Made by a program: the position numbers and the translations under genes. From the NCBI GenBank assembly GCA_014058105.1, contig JACGCM010001879.1:496001-560000 (forward strand): a stretch of 64,000 nucleotides of DNA, in the 5' to 3' direction. How positions within the stretch are numbered: position 1 is the stretch's first letter; each line of letters begins with the position of its first letter. The notes below the pieces were generated by a model. It did not search any database, was not told where the DNA came from, and saw only the letters and a program-made list of their open reading frames with translations. Shown in pieces: positions 1 to 19,266 of this stretch. The DNA is from Kingdonia uniflora (Eukaryota; Streptophyta; Magnoliopsida; Ranunculales; Circaeasteraceae).

Positions 1-741
1 GAAGGTAAACCCTTTTTCTATGAGGTCGGTAAGTTAAGGGTTGGGTGAACCCTGATAAGCCAGGCCAAAGGCAGACCCATGACTAGAAATTAACCATGAC
101 TCTTCGCCACCTGAGCAGGGCTTTCCTAATGAAGACTAATTTCCGCTAACATTCCACCTAAGCACACACATCACCATCGTGCCGAAGCAGCCAAATAATA
201 TTCCCTCAGTTTAAACTCAATGTTTGGGTTAATACACCGGGAGTTTAAAGTTCTAATTAGCACACATTATTACTCATTATAGGATCAATGTATATCTACC
301 ACTAAAGCACTAAGAAAAAAATTGCTGTGTTTTCTATTTAAGAAGCCAACCATCAAGGAAGAGGTAGGATGGAGTCTTGCAGCTAGAGAAGAAGGGTGAT
401 TTGATCTTAATAAGGGGGCTCACTTCAGTCCCAATAGGAAGTGTGAAGAGTGGTAAGAGCTGCCACTTCATGGATTCGGCTAAACCTAGTATGGTGCATC
501 ATTTCATCTTAAGTGTTAGCCATTTGCATGGTGTTGAAGCAACTCCTTTCACTTTCACATCTCACCAATTGGACAGAAGGGAGCTCCCAAAAATCTCTTA
601 AGAGTCTTCACTCTAGTATATCTTTTCCCCAAACACAATCTCTTCTTCTGTTCTACTGATGTTTTGTTACTTTCGCAGGGAACCTAGAGAATAAGTTCAA
701 AGAGTTGCAGCTTAAAGCGTGTGAATTACATCAGGCGAAAC

Positions 742-930
742 ATGTCAAGCAGCGGTAACTCTAAGGGGAAAGAAAAGTCGAAAGACCAAGAAGAAACTGA
801 GACAGATAGTGCATATCAAGAGAGAGAAACCTATGAAAGCAAGAAGACGGAAGAAGAAAAAACTCGACAACGACAGAGATATCGAAGAAAAGAAGAGGAA
901 AAGGAGTACGATGTTTTCTTCAGTTACTAA
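742..930 (+). pseudogene. Lysine/glutamate-rich fragment ending in a TIR-domain-like start
   Basis: An ORF in the first repeat copy gives a very charged, Lys/Glu/Arg-rich peptide ending KEYDVFFSY and then a stop. The pattern (K/E)YDVF(F/L)S(Y/F) is how the TIR domain of plant TIR-NBS-LRR receptors begins, usually followed by RGED. Here the codon after SY is TAA and the next bases still loosely resemble that continuation. If this is a receptor remnant, only the first exon edge survives, with no NB-ARC or LRR sequence nearby. Seven residues are thin evidence, so a chance match is possible. The other repeat copies do not preserve this frame. Confidence 0.3.
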
Positions 931-2130
931 GCGAGATGAAAAATGCGGAAGGAAAATATAGATATTAGCAATTATTTAGATCGAATGAGTAATTGCCTCG
1001 AAATATAATTTACCTTAAATTTGTGGTTTAAGCTCAATGAGAAATCTGAGTATTAATGTGGTGGGGGGAAAAAGGGAGATGGGAAAAAATCGAAGAAGCT
1101 CGGCTTGGTTCACCTCTGTTTATCCATTATTCTCTTTTACCAAATGTACAAATAATGGAACTGCAGTTGTGTGTATTATCTTCTCCACCTCAAAACCTTT
1201 GGAGGATTTGTCCTAGATAAAAATAACCACTGTGAATATGTTCATCTAAGGCAATTTTTCCCCACTAGTTGATGCTTGACCAAAGCAGTCCACAATATAA
1301 TCCTAAAATATTTATCACTTTCTCAAACTTCTTTATTTGATAATACTCAACAATATTAGGTTGTTTACACGCCCAAGAGAGAGGATAAAACAAACCAGAA
1401 TAGCACGCAGCCATGATTTTATACTGTTCTCATTTGTTCCTTAACAAAACAATAATTACTAACAAACCAAGGCAGAATTATATACGCACTTGAATAGCCT
1501 CAGAGACTTTGTCGGGTCTTGAAAGCATATCATGTCCACCATCATCTCTATGCCAACACAATTTCCTCACCTGAAGATAGAGAAGGGATGAAAGTCAAAG
1601 ATTTGCATTAGAATGTTAAACATATGGCAACATGAATTATAAGTTACTTGGCATACAGTCAGGATCACTCAAATTAGCAGAGATAATGAATTACAAAGGT
1701 ATGAAATCGGGCATGAAATCTCATTCAAAACATTCTAGAACAAGGATCGCCAATCAATCTCAGGGCACAATAGCCTCCCTATTCATAAACATTACCAGTT
1801 TACCACCACGCTATAGAAGCAGCAAAGTTATATAAAATTCTTTCGCCCCAAGCATCGCTCGGGTTAGAACTCATGCTTTGGTGAATCCACCAGAGTTCAA
1901 AATTCTAATTGCATTCCAAGTGTTTATCATTATACAACCAATATCTACCACTACAAAAAATAATAAAAAACTTAGTTTTCTAAATAATCAGTGTTTCATT
2001 AAGTTGCTCTTATTTCTTGTATGGATAAGCCTTGCAGATCATTAATGAAAATACATGGAGAATCACCCGTACCCGATGCCTTCTCAAAGAAAGTCTTTTT
2101 TTTAGAGTTTTTGGGCATTCAGCAATGTTA

Positions 2131-2459
2131 GAGCATCTGTAGTCAACTCCTCACATATTAGCTACAAAATTAGGCCGTATTGGCTAATAAAAGTCATGTT
2201 TTTTTTCACTACATCCGACTCCTCAAAAAGTACTCGTCAAATGCCACATGTCAACTTTTTCTTAGAATCCCTAATTTTTGGGTAGATTTTGTTTCATGAA
2301 ATTTGGTTTGAAGAGTGAAAAAAATAGTCAAATTTGATGAACAAATATGACTTTAGGCAATTTGACTTTAATTTGGAGAGTCGGATGTGTGTGTTTTATA
2401 GAGATTTGGCTCTCCAAATTTGACTTTAAGCCAAAATAGAGAGTCGACTACAAATGCTC
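2131..2459. mobile_element. MITE with GAGCATCTGTAGTC termini, inserted in repeat copy B
   Basis: The termini are inverted repeats: the left end reads GAGCATCTGTAGTCAACTC and the right end, reverse-complemented, reads GAGCATTTGTAGTCGACTC. It is about 329 bases long, AT-rich, with no ORF. It is flanked by TTA on the left and TAA on the right. Repeat copies C (about 5200) and D (about 7240) read 'caatgtaagaac' or 'cattgtaagaac' at this place with no insert, which fixes the empty site and shows the insertion came after the repeats duplicated. The 3-bp TWA flank suggests the PIF/Harbinger superfamily, but a 2-bp TA duplication cannot be excluded. Confidence 0.75.
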
Positions 2460-3517
2460 TAAGAACCTACCCTGCAATGATACCTTTTAAAACTAATCAA
2501 GACAGAGATCCAAAATTATTGTGATAAAATCCAAAACACAAAACTCCAAACCCTCATGTACCCTCCTCCCCTATGCATGTGTCATTGAAACTACTTTTGT
2601 CCTAGCATTTGTTGACAAGAAGAGACCAATATTTAAGGAACCCTCATCAAGGGAGAGTTAATATAGGAGGGACTCTTACAGCTAGAGAAGGAGAAGGGTG
2701 GTTTGATCTTAGGAAGGGAAGCTCACTTCAGTCCAATAGAAGGGGTGAAGAGTGGTAAGAGCTGCCACTTCATGGATTCGGCTATACTTAGTATGGTGCA
2801 TCTTTCATCTAAGTGTTAGCCCTTTGCATGATATGGGAGCAACTCCTTTCGCTCTCTCATCTTGCCAATTGGAATGAACGGAGCTCCCAAACATCTCTTC
2901 ACAATCTTCACTCTAGTAAAAAAATCCCTAAACACAATCTCTTCTTCTGTTTTACTGATGTTTTGTTACTTTTGCAGGGAACCTAGAGAACAAGTTCAAA
3001 AAGTTGCAGCTAAAGGCATATGGGAAACTAGAAGGTTTATACAGTAGAAGGGAGATGGGGAAAGATCTAAGAAGTTTAGTTCATCTTTGTTATTTTCTTT
3101 ATTTTCTTTTACGAAATGTACAAACAATGGAACTATTGTAGTTGTGTATTATCTTTTCCATCACAATTAATCATGTTTGTTTCTTCTTCTATTTAAATAT
3201 GTTGCTTCAAATACAGGAAAGGTTAAAATCCTAGTAGCTGCACCTGGTGCACAGTGAGAAATCTTAACACAACACGGGCTTAAGAAATAAGATCAAAACT
3301 TGAAAAGGGTATAAACGTGATTTTTCCTTTGTTTGTGTTTGACATAACAAGGATCAGTAATAAACACAACCCAAAATTTAGATACGTACAAACTTGCGTC
3401 AGTTGGCGGCTGCACCGCCTGAGAAACTTTCCATGTAGTCTCAACTCTCAAGAGTATATGATATCACACAAATTCTTGAGGGAATTTTGTTAATCCTGGC
3501 GGAGATCATAGCATACC

Positions 3518-3974
3518 TATGTAACATGGACACTCCATATTCCAAAAAAAATCCGTGTCCAAACGTGTCGGACACTCGGACACACCGACACTCGTGTCGA
3601 CGCTCCAATGGACACTTCTTGCTTAGATCATAACCTTTTTGGCATAGCTTTTAGAAAGTTTTCAATTCTAATACATGTTATTCAACCATACTAACTAGTA
3701 TCATTGTTTTTTGTTAGTTATTAGTCGTAAATTAACCCATAAGTTAATATAAATCATAAGTGTTGAGACTTGTTTGTTATTAGTCGTAAAAATATGTCGT
3801 AAATTAACCCATAAGTGTGTTAGATAGGTTAAGAAACCAACATAAGCATAGTAGAAAATAAGAAATAAAATTTTTACAGCCGTGTCCCCGTTTTTACATA
3901 TTTTTGGGTCGCCGTGTCCGACACCCCGTACCCGTGTCCGACACCGACACCCGTATCCGTGTCGTTGTTACTAG
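3518..3974. mobile_element. Non-autonomous Mutator-like element with 9-bp target duplication
   Basis: A 457-base insert lies between perfect 9-base direct repeats, tagcatacc at 3509-3517 and 3975-3983. The outermost bases are inverted: the left end begins TATGTAACATGGACAC and the right end, reverse-complemented, begins CTAGTAACAACGACAC. Subterminal regions on both sides are packed with GTGTCGGACAC-type motifs in opposite orientations. There is no ORF. A 9-base target duplication is the usual signature of Mutator-like elements. Repeat copies C (about 5830) and D (about 8205) lack the insert and run straight through the homologous site, which supports the boundaries. Confidence 0.8.
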
Positions 3975-6900
3975 TAGCATACCCTTAAGATCATGCATTC
4001 ATCTGTGTGCTCTTCCTAATTAAATATGGTTTATTTCTTGAATCTCCTAATTGGATTTTCTCACTCTATTATGATAATAACAGAGTCCATAAGAACAGGC
4101 TAAGCCTTGACGTTTTCAGGAACTTGGTCAGTTTTACTTAATCAGAGTCCAAAAGCTAGGCTTAGATCTTACCTAATAAACTATGCCAGAACTGAGGTAT
4201 ACACGTATATAGCCGAATAGATTTCGATGGTACTCTTAACAGTATCCTTCCATCTCTTATTCTTCTTCCTCTCCTTCTCTAAGCCAAAACAGTTTCATCG
4301 CCTCATGGATGATTTGCATGAGGATGTTGATCATAGGCAACATATGGATTACAAGTTAATGAACATACAGTCAGGGTCAGCAAAGTTTTAGCAGAGACAA
4401 TGCAATAGACTTGCATCTTGGAACTCTCAAGTCTCAAGTGCTAAAGAAGACCTTTCTTTACGGTCGCTAAGGGAAGATGATGTATGAAATCTCATTGAGA
4501 ACATTTTAGAATGCGGATCACCAATCAATCTGAGGGGCAGAATAATCCATTTCCCAATAGCACATCTCATAGCTGGTAAGGCGACACGCGTTAGGACATA
4601 GTCAACCTATATCATCTTTTGCCAGTTAAACTTTACTCTTGGGTTAGTGTTTAATATTTGCAAGGTATGCCCGTTCTTTATGATGTCCATAAGATAATGG
4701 TTGGGCGAGCCCTGATAAGATAGGCCAAGGCAGACCGGTGACCAAAAATTAACCCAGGCTCTTCGCCACCTGACCAAGGCATCTCCCCCGTATACTCTCT
4801 TTCCTAATGAAGACTAAATTCGTTAACATTCCACTTAAGCACATACATCACCACCATGTCACGAAGCAGCCAAACTATATGAAGTTCTCTTTCACCCGAA
4901 GCACCGCTCGCGACCAAACTCCTATGTTGGAAAATCTATGGAGTTCAAAGTCCTAGCTTACAATCATATTACTTCTCATTATACAACCAACATCTACCAC
5001 TAAAACATTAGAAAGAAACAAGTTGCATTTAAAACCCTCATCTTGACCTGGTTTTATAAGTGATCTCTGTTTTTTACTAAGTTACTCTTATTTCTGGTAT
5101 GGATTGAGGAGCAGTAGAAACATTAAAGAAAATTCATAGAGAATCTGCCTGTGCCTGATGCCTTTTCAGAAGAAAAAAATGAGAGATTTTGGGTACTCAA
5201 CAATGTAAGAACTTACGAGGCAGTGATACCCTCAAAAACTAGAAATCAAGACAACCAAATTCGTGAGGTAAAATCCAAAATACAAGAATCCAAACTCTCA
5301 TGTACCCTCCCCTTTGCATGTGTCATTGAAGCTATATTTACCCTAGCATGTGTTGACAAGAAGAGACCAATATTTAAGAAACCCTCCACCAAGGGAGAGC
5401 GTAGGAGGGAGTCCTACAGCTAGAGAAAGATAGGGGTGGGTTAATCTGAGGAAGGGGGGCTCACTTCAGTCCAACAGAAGAGGTGAAGAGTGGTAAGAGC
5501 TGCCATTTCAAGGATTCAGGTCAACTTAGTATGGTGCATCTTTCATCTAAGTTGTAGCCAATTTACATGGTGTAGGAGCAACTCCTTTCGCAATGATGAA
5601 CAGTGTTTTAAGTCTAAATAACAGTTACAAAACATAGGTTAAGAAATAAGACTTAACTGGAAAAGGGTGCCCTTGTTTGTTTAGGGGTCTAACTTAATAA
5701 AAACAAGGATAGGTAATAAACATGACCGAATATTTAGGTACGCAGTCACACCGCCCGAGGGACTTTGCATGTCGTCTCAATTCTGAAGAGTATATTACGT
5801 ATAAGTTCTTGTTAAGCCTAACTGTGATTATGGCAGGCCTTTAAAATCTTACATTGTGGTCTTTCCATCTAAACATAATTTATTTCTTGAAGTCTACTAA
5901 TCAGAGTTTCTCACTCTGTTTATAATCATGATAACTAATCAGAGTTCAAAAGCCTTGTCGTTGTAAGGGACTTTGTAAATTTTACCTCATCAAGAGCGCT
6001 AGCCTTCGTTCTTACCAAAGGCAATTCATTTTCAAGACTGATTTAGGCATGGTTGCAAGGCTTATAACCTTTGGAGTAATTGTCCTAGACAAAAATAAGT
6101 AATAACCCCTTTGAATATGTTCATCAAATTCAATTCTTCCCCAGTAATAATTTATCCCAAAATATTTATCCCAAAATATTTATCCCTTTCTCAATTTTTA
6201 TTTTTTTTAATAACACTCAACCATATTACGTTGTTTAAACACACAAGGGAGGATAAAACAAATCAAAATAGCATGCAGCCATGATTTTAAACTGGCTGTT
6301 CTCCTTTAATTCTCTAACAAAACACTGATTAGCAATAAACTAAGGCAAAATTTAGATACGCACTTGAATAGTATGGGAGACTTTGTCGGGTCATGAAAGT
6401 ATATCAGGCCCACCTTTGTTGTTCTTCTTCTTCTTCTTTTTCTCTGACCCAAAACTTTTTCATCACCTGAAAGAAGAAAAGGATTACAGATGCCGAAGAT
6501 TTGCATGAAGATGTTGATCACATGGCAATATGAATTATAAGTTAATCGGCGTTCAATCAGGATTAGTCAAGTTTTAGCAGAGACAATGGATTACAAGGTT
6601 ACAGAAACATATTCAAAACATTTTAGAACATGGATCACCAATCAATCTGAGGGGCAGAATAGTTCATTTACCAATAACATATCTCATAACTGGTAAGGTG
6701 GCATGCAGTAAGGCACAATCAACCAATATCATCTTTTCCGAGTTAAAAATTGAGTATATTGTTTCTTGGAAGGTAAGCCCATTTTTTGTGAAGACAGTAA
6801 GTTAAAGGTTGGGTAAACTCTGAGCAGGGAATAGCCTCCGTATACTCACTTTCTCAATGCAGATAAACTTTTACAAAACATTCCTCCTATGCACACATTC

Positions 6901-8594
6901 ACCATCAAGCGATGGAAGCAGCAAAATTATATAAAGTTCTCTCACTCCAAGCACCGTTCGGGTTCGAACTCATGTTTTAGTGAATCCACAGAGTTCAAAG
7001 TCCAAATTTACAATTAAAGTATTTATCATCATACAACCATTATCTACTACTAACGTATAAGAAAAAATTAAAACCCTCATCTTGACTAGGCTATAGTAGT
7101 GATCCCTGTTTTATTAAGTTGTTTTTATTTTGCATGGATAAACCTTAAGGATCATTAAAGAAAATATATGGAGAATCTCTCCGTACCTGATGCCTTTTTC
7201 AGAGGAAGAGCAAATGAGAGATTTTGGGATTTAACATTGTAAGAACTTTCGGGACAATAATACCTTCCGAAACTAGAAATCAAGGCAGAGAACCAAATTC
7301 ATGTGATAAAATCCAAACACTTACGTCCAACCATTTATGTACCCACCCCTCTGCATGTGGCATTGAATCTACCTTTGCCTTAGCATATGTTGAGAAGAAG
7401 AGACCAATATTTAAGCAACCCTTCACTTGGAGAGAGTGTGTGTTGAGTCCTACATCTAGAGAAAGAGAAGGGTGGTTTGAACTGAGAAAGGTGGTTTGAA
7501 CTGAGAAAGGGGAGCCCACTTCAGTCCAATAGGAGGGGTGAAGAGTGGTAAGAACTGCCACTCCGTAGATCCGGCTACACTTAGTATGGTGCATCTTTCA
7601 TCTAAGTGTTAGCCATTTGCATGGTGTGGGAACAACCCCTTTCACTCTCTCATCTCGCCAATTGGACTAAAGGGAGCTCCCAAACATCTTTTCACAATCT
7701 TCATCTCTAGTATATGTTTTCCCCAAACACAATTTCTTCTTCTGTTTTACTGATGTTTATTTACCTCTGCAGGAACCTGGAGAAGAACAAAGAGCTGTAG
7801 CTGAAGGCACTTGAGAAACTAGAAAATTTATACAGTAGTTAAGAGATAGGGAAAGACTAAAAAGTTCGGTTCACCTCTGTTTTTATCAAAAAAAAATATT
7901 ACCAAAATGTACAAACAAAAAGGATTTGTTGCAGTTATGTGTATTACAATTTCCACCTCAATCAAACAAAGTTTTTTCTTTTTATGGTTAGATAAGTTGC
8001 TTCAAATACAGGAAAATTAGAGGATTCTTAATAGATGCACCTTATACGCAGTGAAACATCTTTGACAGCAATTAACAGTGTCTTAAGTCTTAACAAAAAA
8101 AGGATCAACAATAAGATCAGCACCCGAGGGACTTTGCATGTTCTCAATTTTCAAGAATATGTTACATATAAATTCATGTGGATTTTTGTTAAGCCTAGAT
8201 GAAATTGCGGCAGACCCCTAAAATTCTACATTCTCCCCAATTAAACATGGTTAATTTCTTAAAGTCTGCTAAATGGAGTTTCTCAGCCTGTTTATATTAT
8301 TGATAATAATAAGAGTACAAAGCACAGCCTAAGTCTTGACACTGTCAAGAACTTTGAAAATTTTACCTAATCAAAGTCCAAAAAGCCGGTTTCAGTTCAT
8401 AAGTGCAAGATTTAAAACCTTATAGTCTTTAGACAAAAGGTCAAACACACACAATGACAATGTACTTCTAAAGAAGAATAAAAAAGCTTAAAATCATAAA
8501 GGGATTCGTTGTACCTAAATCATAAGTTTGTAGCTTGGAGACCTCGATTATCCCATATCTCGCCAACACTGACAAGGGTCGCGTTACATGCATT

Positions 8595-15509
<6,915 letters not shown>

Positions 15510-15514
15510 AAACT

Positions 15515-15712
15515 TCAAAGGGGTTGTTGGAGAGAGTGAGGGTTTCTCTGTTTGGGAGCTTCGATTGCTCGAATTGAAGAGTTTTCAGCAAAAACAGAGT
15601 GTTTGATGAAATGTGTGTGAGAGTTTTTAGAGAGATTTGGGTTTGAATGAGTGATGGAGAAAGGAGAATAAACGCGGGAAAGTGATTCGCTATTTTGTAA
15701 ACGCCATATCAT
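15515..15712 (-). other. Upstream ORF ending five bases before the methyltransferase start
   Basis: A 65-codon ORF begins MIWRLQNSESLSRVYSPFSI and stops at 15515, just before the chosen ATG at 15509. It is rich in Ser, Asn, His and Arg and poor in acidic residues, which is transit-peptide-like, yet it is in a different frame from exon 1. Either it is an upstream ORF in the 5' leader, or an unrecognised splice joins part of it to exon 2 and supplies the missing plastid transit peptide. The sequence cannot decide between these. Confidence 0.35.
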
Positions 15713-15761
15713 TTGGCGTTAAAATTGGTTTCACTTCTACCGGATCTCATTAAGTAGCTTT

Positions 15762-15787
15762 GGGTCGGGTCGGGTCGGGTCGGGTCG
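15762..15787. repeat. (GGGTC)n pentanucleotide microsatellite
   Basis: Five tandem GGGTC units lie about 250 bases upstream of the methyltransferase start codon, just beyond its putative leader. Confidence 0.95.
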
Positions 15788-16248
15788 AAAACCCCTCCAA
15801 GAGCGAGCTCAAGCCTCTGATTTAAAACTAGAGCGGACCTTGAACAGATAGAAAAACTTAGCTCCAAGTATAGCTTGATCGCCACGTCAATGTCGACCCG
15901 TGTGCCAACATTTATAAGTTCACAAAAAGATAGTTAAGTATCTCTATTTAACGACATTATTGTTATTTGAATTTATTATAGTTAATATGATAAAAAGGTT
16001 ATTATAATTTAATCAATTTAAATGAGTTAATATGATAAAAAAATATAATTCTCATGGCTCTCTGATCCTGCATAAAGCCAAACGCATCAGATAAAAGTTA
16101 TACATCAACCCCATACAACAGACACACCAGCTCGAGTATAATATTTTTTTGCCTCTAAACTATGACGATTACGTGCTTCTTGCGCTAAAAACATAACTCG
16201 AACTGGGTTCGGAACTAGACATCTCTCATTCAGAAGCTCTATATAAGC
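15788..16248. other. Intergenic stretch without recognisable feature
   Basis: This is AT-rich sequence between the methyltransferase promoter side and the element remnant that follows. No ORF, inverted repeat or known motif was recognised. Confidence 0.6.
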
Positions 16249-19200
16249 TTATTTTAACCCTCGTTCACTATCTACTTCGACCTCGAAATATAATGTCAGA
16301 GCTATTAACATACTCTGACATCTCACTTTATCACTCAGGTCGTTAAAACAAATCAATTTTTTAGGTTTTCGAACTAATAATCTCATTTCCTCCTCCTTCC
16401 TTAACACCTCATCCATTTCTATTTTTATCTTAGCATATCTACATTGCAGGTCGTATAACTCTTTAAAAAAAAAAATTGAATTCATCTTAAATTGCCTTCT
16501 CTCATATTCAATTTTATTAAGTACTTGTTGAATACGAGCCGCGTAGTCTCTCGCTCTACTAAACGACCTCTCCAATTCATAATTTGTTTTTCTCAATCGT
16601 TATATCTCTTACACAGATTACAGATATCACGTTATCATACAAACATTCGCGAAAAATACATTTCAAACATCACTCCATATAAAAACAGTGTACAATTATA
16701 CATAGTACTACAATCTCCAACTCAAGTGCGTTGTAAAACATATGACAAAAATCGTAGAACGGTTAAAGGTTCTTGCTTATGCCTACCTCAGAGGGAGATT
16801 TCAACGTCTGCTCCATAGGAGGAACTGTTTCGGTACGATCCGTTAGAGAGTCCAATATGGGTTCAGTAGATTGGACTGGCTCTATACTCTCTGGAGGTAA
16901 GTCTGACGCTTTCTTAGGCAGAACAACCACATCATCTGTAATTTCTTCCTCTTCAAGCTCCGGAGGGAACTCTATCTCTTTATATCTACTACTCCGAGCC
17001 AACGCCACATCTTTTGTACTCAATCCAAAGGTATAATAACATTGGATAAAGTGGTTTCTTTCCACTAAAGCTGCTACAACCGAATCCGTCATAAGCTTGT
17101 CATGCTTCGACAGAACACCAAACTTGTCTGCAGCCGTTGTAGTCTATGCAGCCCTCATCTATTTCGAACACCTACTACGAACGTATGCTCGAGATACTCA
17201 TCCTCGAGCTGTTGCGGGTTCGTCCCAGCCATACGACATAATTTTTTCTCCAGCTCTTTCATTTTGGATACAACATGAGGGAGAGTTCGGTGACTGCCCC
17301 CCTCTCCATGAAGTTTTTTCTTCAAAGAGTTTTTCTCAACCTCCTCAGAAGAGGACACGCGCTCACGTTGCGTTTTTCCTCTACACCACCAGACACCGCC
17401 TTTACGATCTCCTGTCCCGTGACCACAACCCCAGCAACAAAGGTACTCTGTTGTGCTGGCTTTCTGACTTTCCGCAAAACCCGTGTGGTAGTCTAAGGCG
17501 CAGAAGGTGGAGGACTCAACACGTCTGCAACGGTCTCGGCAGCTTTTCCCTGGACCATAGCCCGTATCTCCTGAGCTCACTGAACTTTGGGTGCTGCAGA
17601 ATCTACCCTTCTATCCCTACAGATACCTAACTCACTGAGTACCTGCTTTAGTTCATCCGGAACTCGAGTAACACAATCAAGCAAGTTTGTTCTATCAGGA
17701 GTAGCCGATGGTTTGGGTTCTGCCAATGAATAGAACAAAACTTTATATAACATCATGAAATATGGTTACATGGTATGCGAAGATTGGTCAATATTACTTA
17801 CTCGGGTTATAATATTTATGGTTCAGTTCGAGCGCTGGTTCGTCCGAAACCTGCAAACAGTTACCCTCTACCCACACAAGGTGGTCGTTCCATGGTCTAC
17901 CCGCAGATTCAAAGTCAAAGAATTATGGCCTCGGTGAATCACTATACAGGTAACCACTACTTCGAGTTTCAATATACTTCAACTTATAAAACTTCAACAC
18001 ATCTTCTGCTTAACAATCCCTTCATTTTTTCATTTTTCATTCAGTGCCTCACATACCCTCATCATCTCATAAACATTCATATTCAATTGGGCAGGACAAC
18101 ACTGTAGCATATTCATAACCCCTTTCTGAAAGTAGGTCAGAGGAATTCTAAGGCCATATACGACCTGATTCATGAAACACAAAAATCTACCACTCGAGCC
18201 TGATAGCCCCATACCATTATAATATGAGAGGTTAACCCCCTTACCAATCCCTCTATCCTTCTTCCATTTCTCCAAGCATGGAACTTGATAATAAACTATC
18301 TCCTCTCCTTTCCCGAAGATGTAGGCCCTGAACCAGAGACCTTGGTCCTCCACATAACTACCCCAATCTTCCTGCAATTTCTTCTTATTTTTCAAGTATT
18401 CTTTCCCCGTATCTACCCCCTTTGGATATATGACAATTTTTTTCTTTTTCTCTCTCTCTCACTCTCTTTCTTCTATCATCCTTCTCTACCATCACCTCAG
18501 CTCTACTGGGTTCCCCAACCTTTACGGTTGTCCCCACGCTATTCACAGTTTCCTCAATAACATTACACTCGTCCCCCTTCCCCGAAGACGACGTCTCCTC
18601 GGAATTGGACGACACTACAAATTTACTAGTGGGGGTACTAGGTTTAGAACGCATACTGAACCTACAGATACAAAATACATATTTTATCATTATCCCTACA
18701 CTACAAACAGTAACAACAAACCTCACCCTCTACCCAGTCAAAGACGTATATTTTCCCAATTCCCAAACTAAAAAAAAACAAATATGGAATCATTTCAAAT
18801 TTTCTTCCTCTCATCAAAAACACATATTTTATCTCTATACATGCATCTCTCATCTGTAATTTCCAAAACCCCATATATACAAAAACGACTATACAGATTA
18901 CTAAAACACACAGATTACTAGATAAAATAGATTACTCATAAATCAAACAAACAGAGTTTTAGCCCACCAACCTGTACTAGAAGAGCAACAATCATCTGCT
19001 TTGCCCGGATGTCTTTTCGAAAATGAACGATCACGTCGTTTCTCCGACAATTTCCTATCACTTGATGAAGATTTCTTTCCCAAATCACGCTCAACACTCA
19101 AACGTCTAATCTCTTTGACAATAAGATTTACACAACTTTTTTCTCTCCCTGAAACTGTAGACAATTTATGAGGGAGAAAGATACAAGTTTTTATACTCTC

Positions 19201-19266
19201 CCTCAGTTTATGAAACGACGGCTCTTTTTGACACGCGTCATTACATCTGTCTCTATTGTCTGCCAT
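16249..19266 (-). pseudogene. Degenerate transposon ORF with a 'gypsy-type' domain
   Basis: Minus-strand ORF pieces at 18943-19266, 18385-18726, 18030-18395, 17155-17580, 16763-17092 and 16249-16596 read in one direction and look like parts of one broken protein. The 18030-18395 piece is the most telling. It has EKWKKDRG, GLSGSSGRF, then GLRIPLTYFQKGVM and CCPAQLNMNVYEMMRV, matching the layout (G-L-x-I/L-P-L...F...L...P-x-Q-L-x-x-N) of the plant 'putative gypsy type transposon' domain found in long non-autonomous elements. Flanking pieces are charged and Ser/Glu-rich, and the 16249-16596 piece looks coiled-coil. Introns cannot be told from frameshifts. No LTRs, reverse transcriptase or integrase were seen. 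Function and host role are unknown. Confidence 0.5.

Larger units (their letters stand above)
1..8480. repeat. Array of about four diverged ~2.0-2.3 kb repeats
   Basis: The same series of landmarks recurs about four times. The box around 'gctcacttcagtcc' lies at 418, 2721, 5459 and 7514, each time followed by a 'gctgccact' segment. A block beginning near 'cacttgaatag...gactttgtcggg' lies at about 1490 and 6365, and one near 'gactttgcatgt' at about 5760 and 8130. Raw spacings are 2303, 2738 and 2055 bases. Removing the two insertions in copy B (329 and 457 bases plus target duplications) gives about 1971, 2272 and 2055. The copies are riddled with small indels and carry no long ORF. They share a splice-acceptor-like junction followed by 'gaacctagagaa', which suggests an ancient duplicated gene piece. 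No source gene was recognised. The stretch otherwise holds only diffuse AT-rich sequence. Confidence 0.75.

Noticed and set aside
18430..18771. Plus-strand ORFs over 17097-18859 as genes
   Set aside because: They overlap minus-strand element pieces with better protein character and show low-complexity Phe/Leu/Ser content typical of antisense frames.
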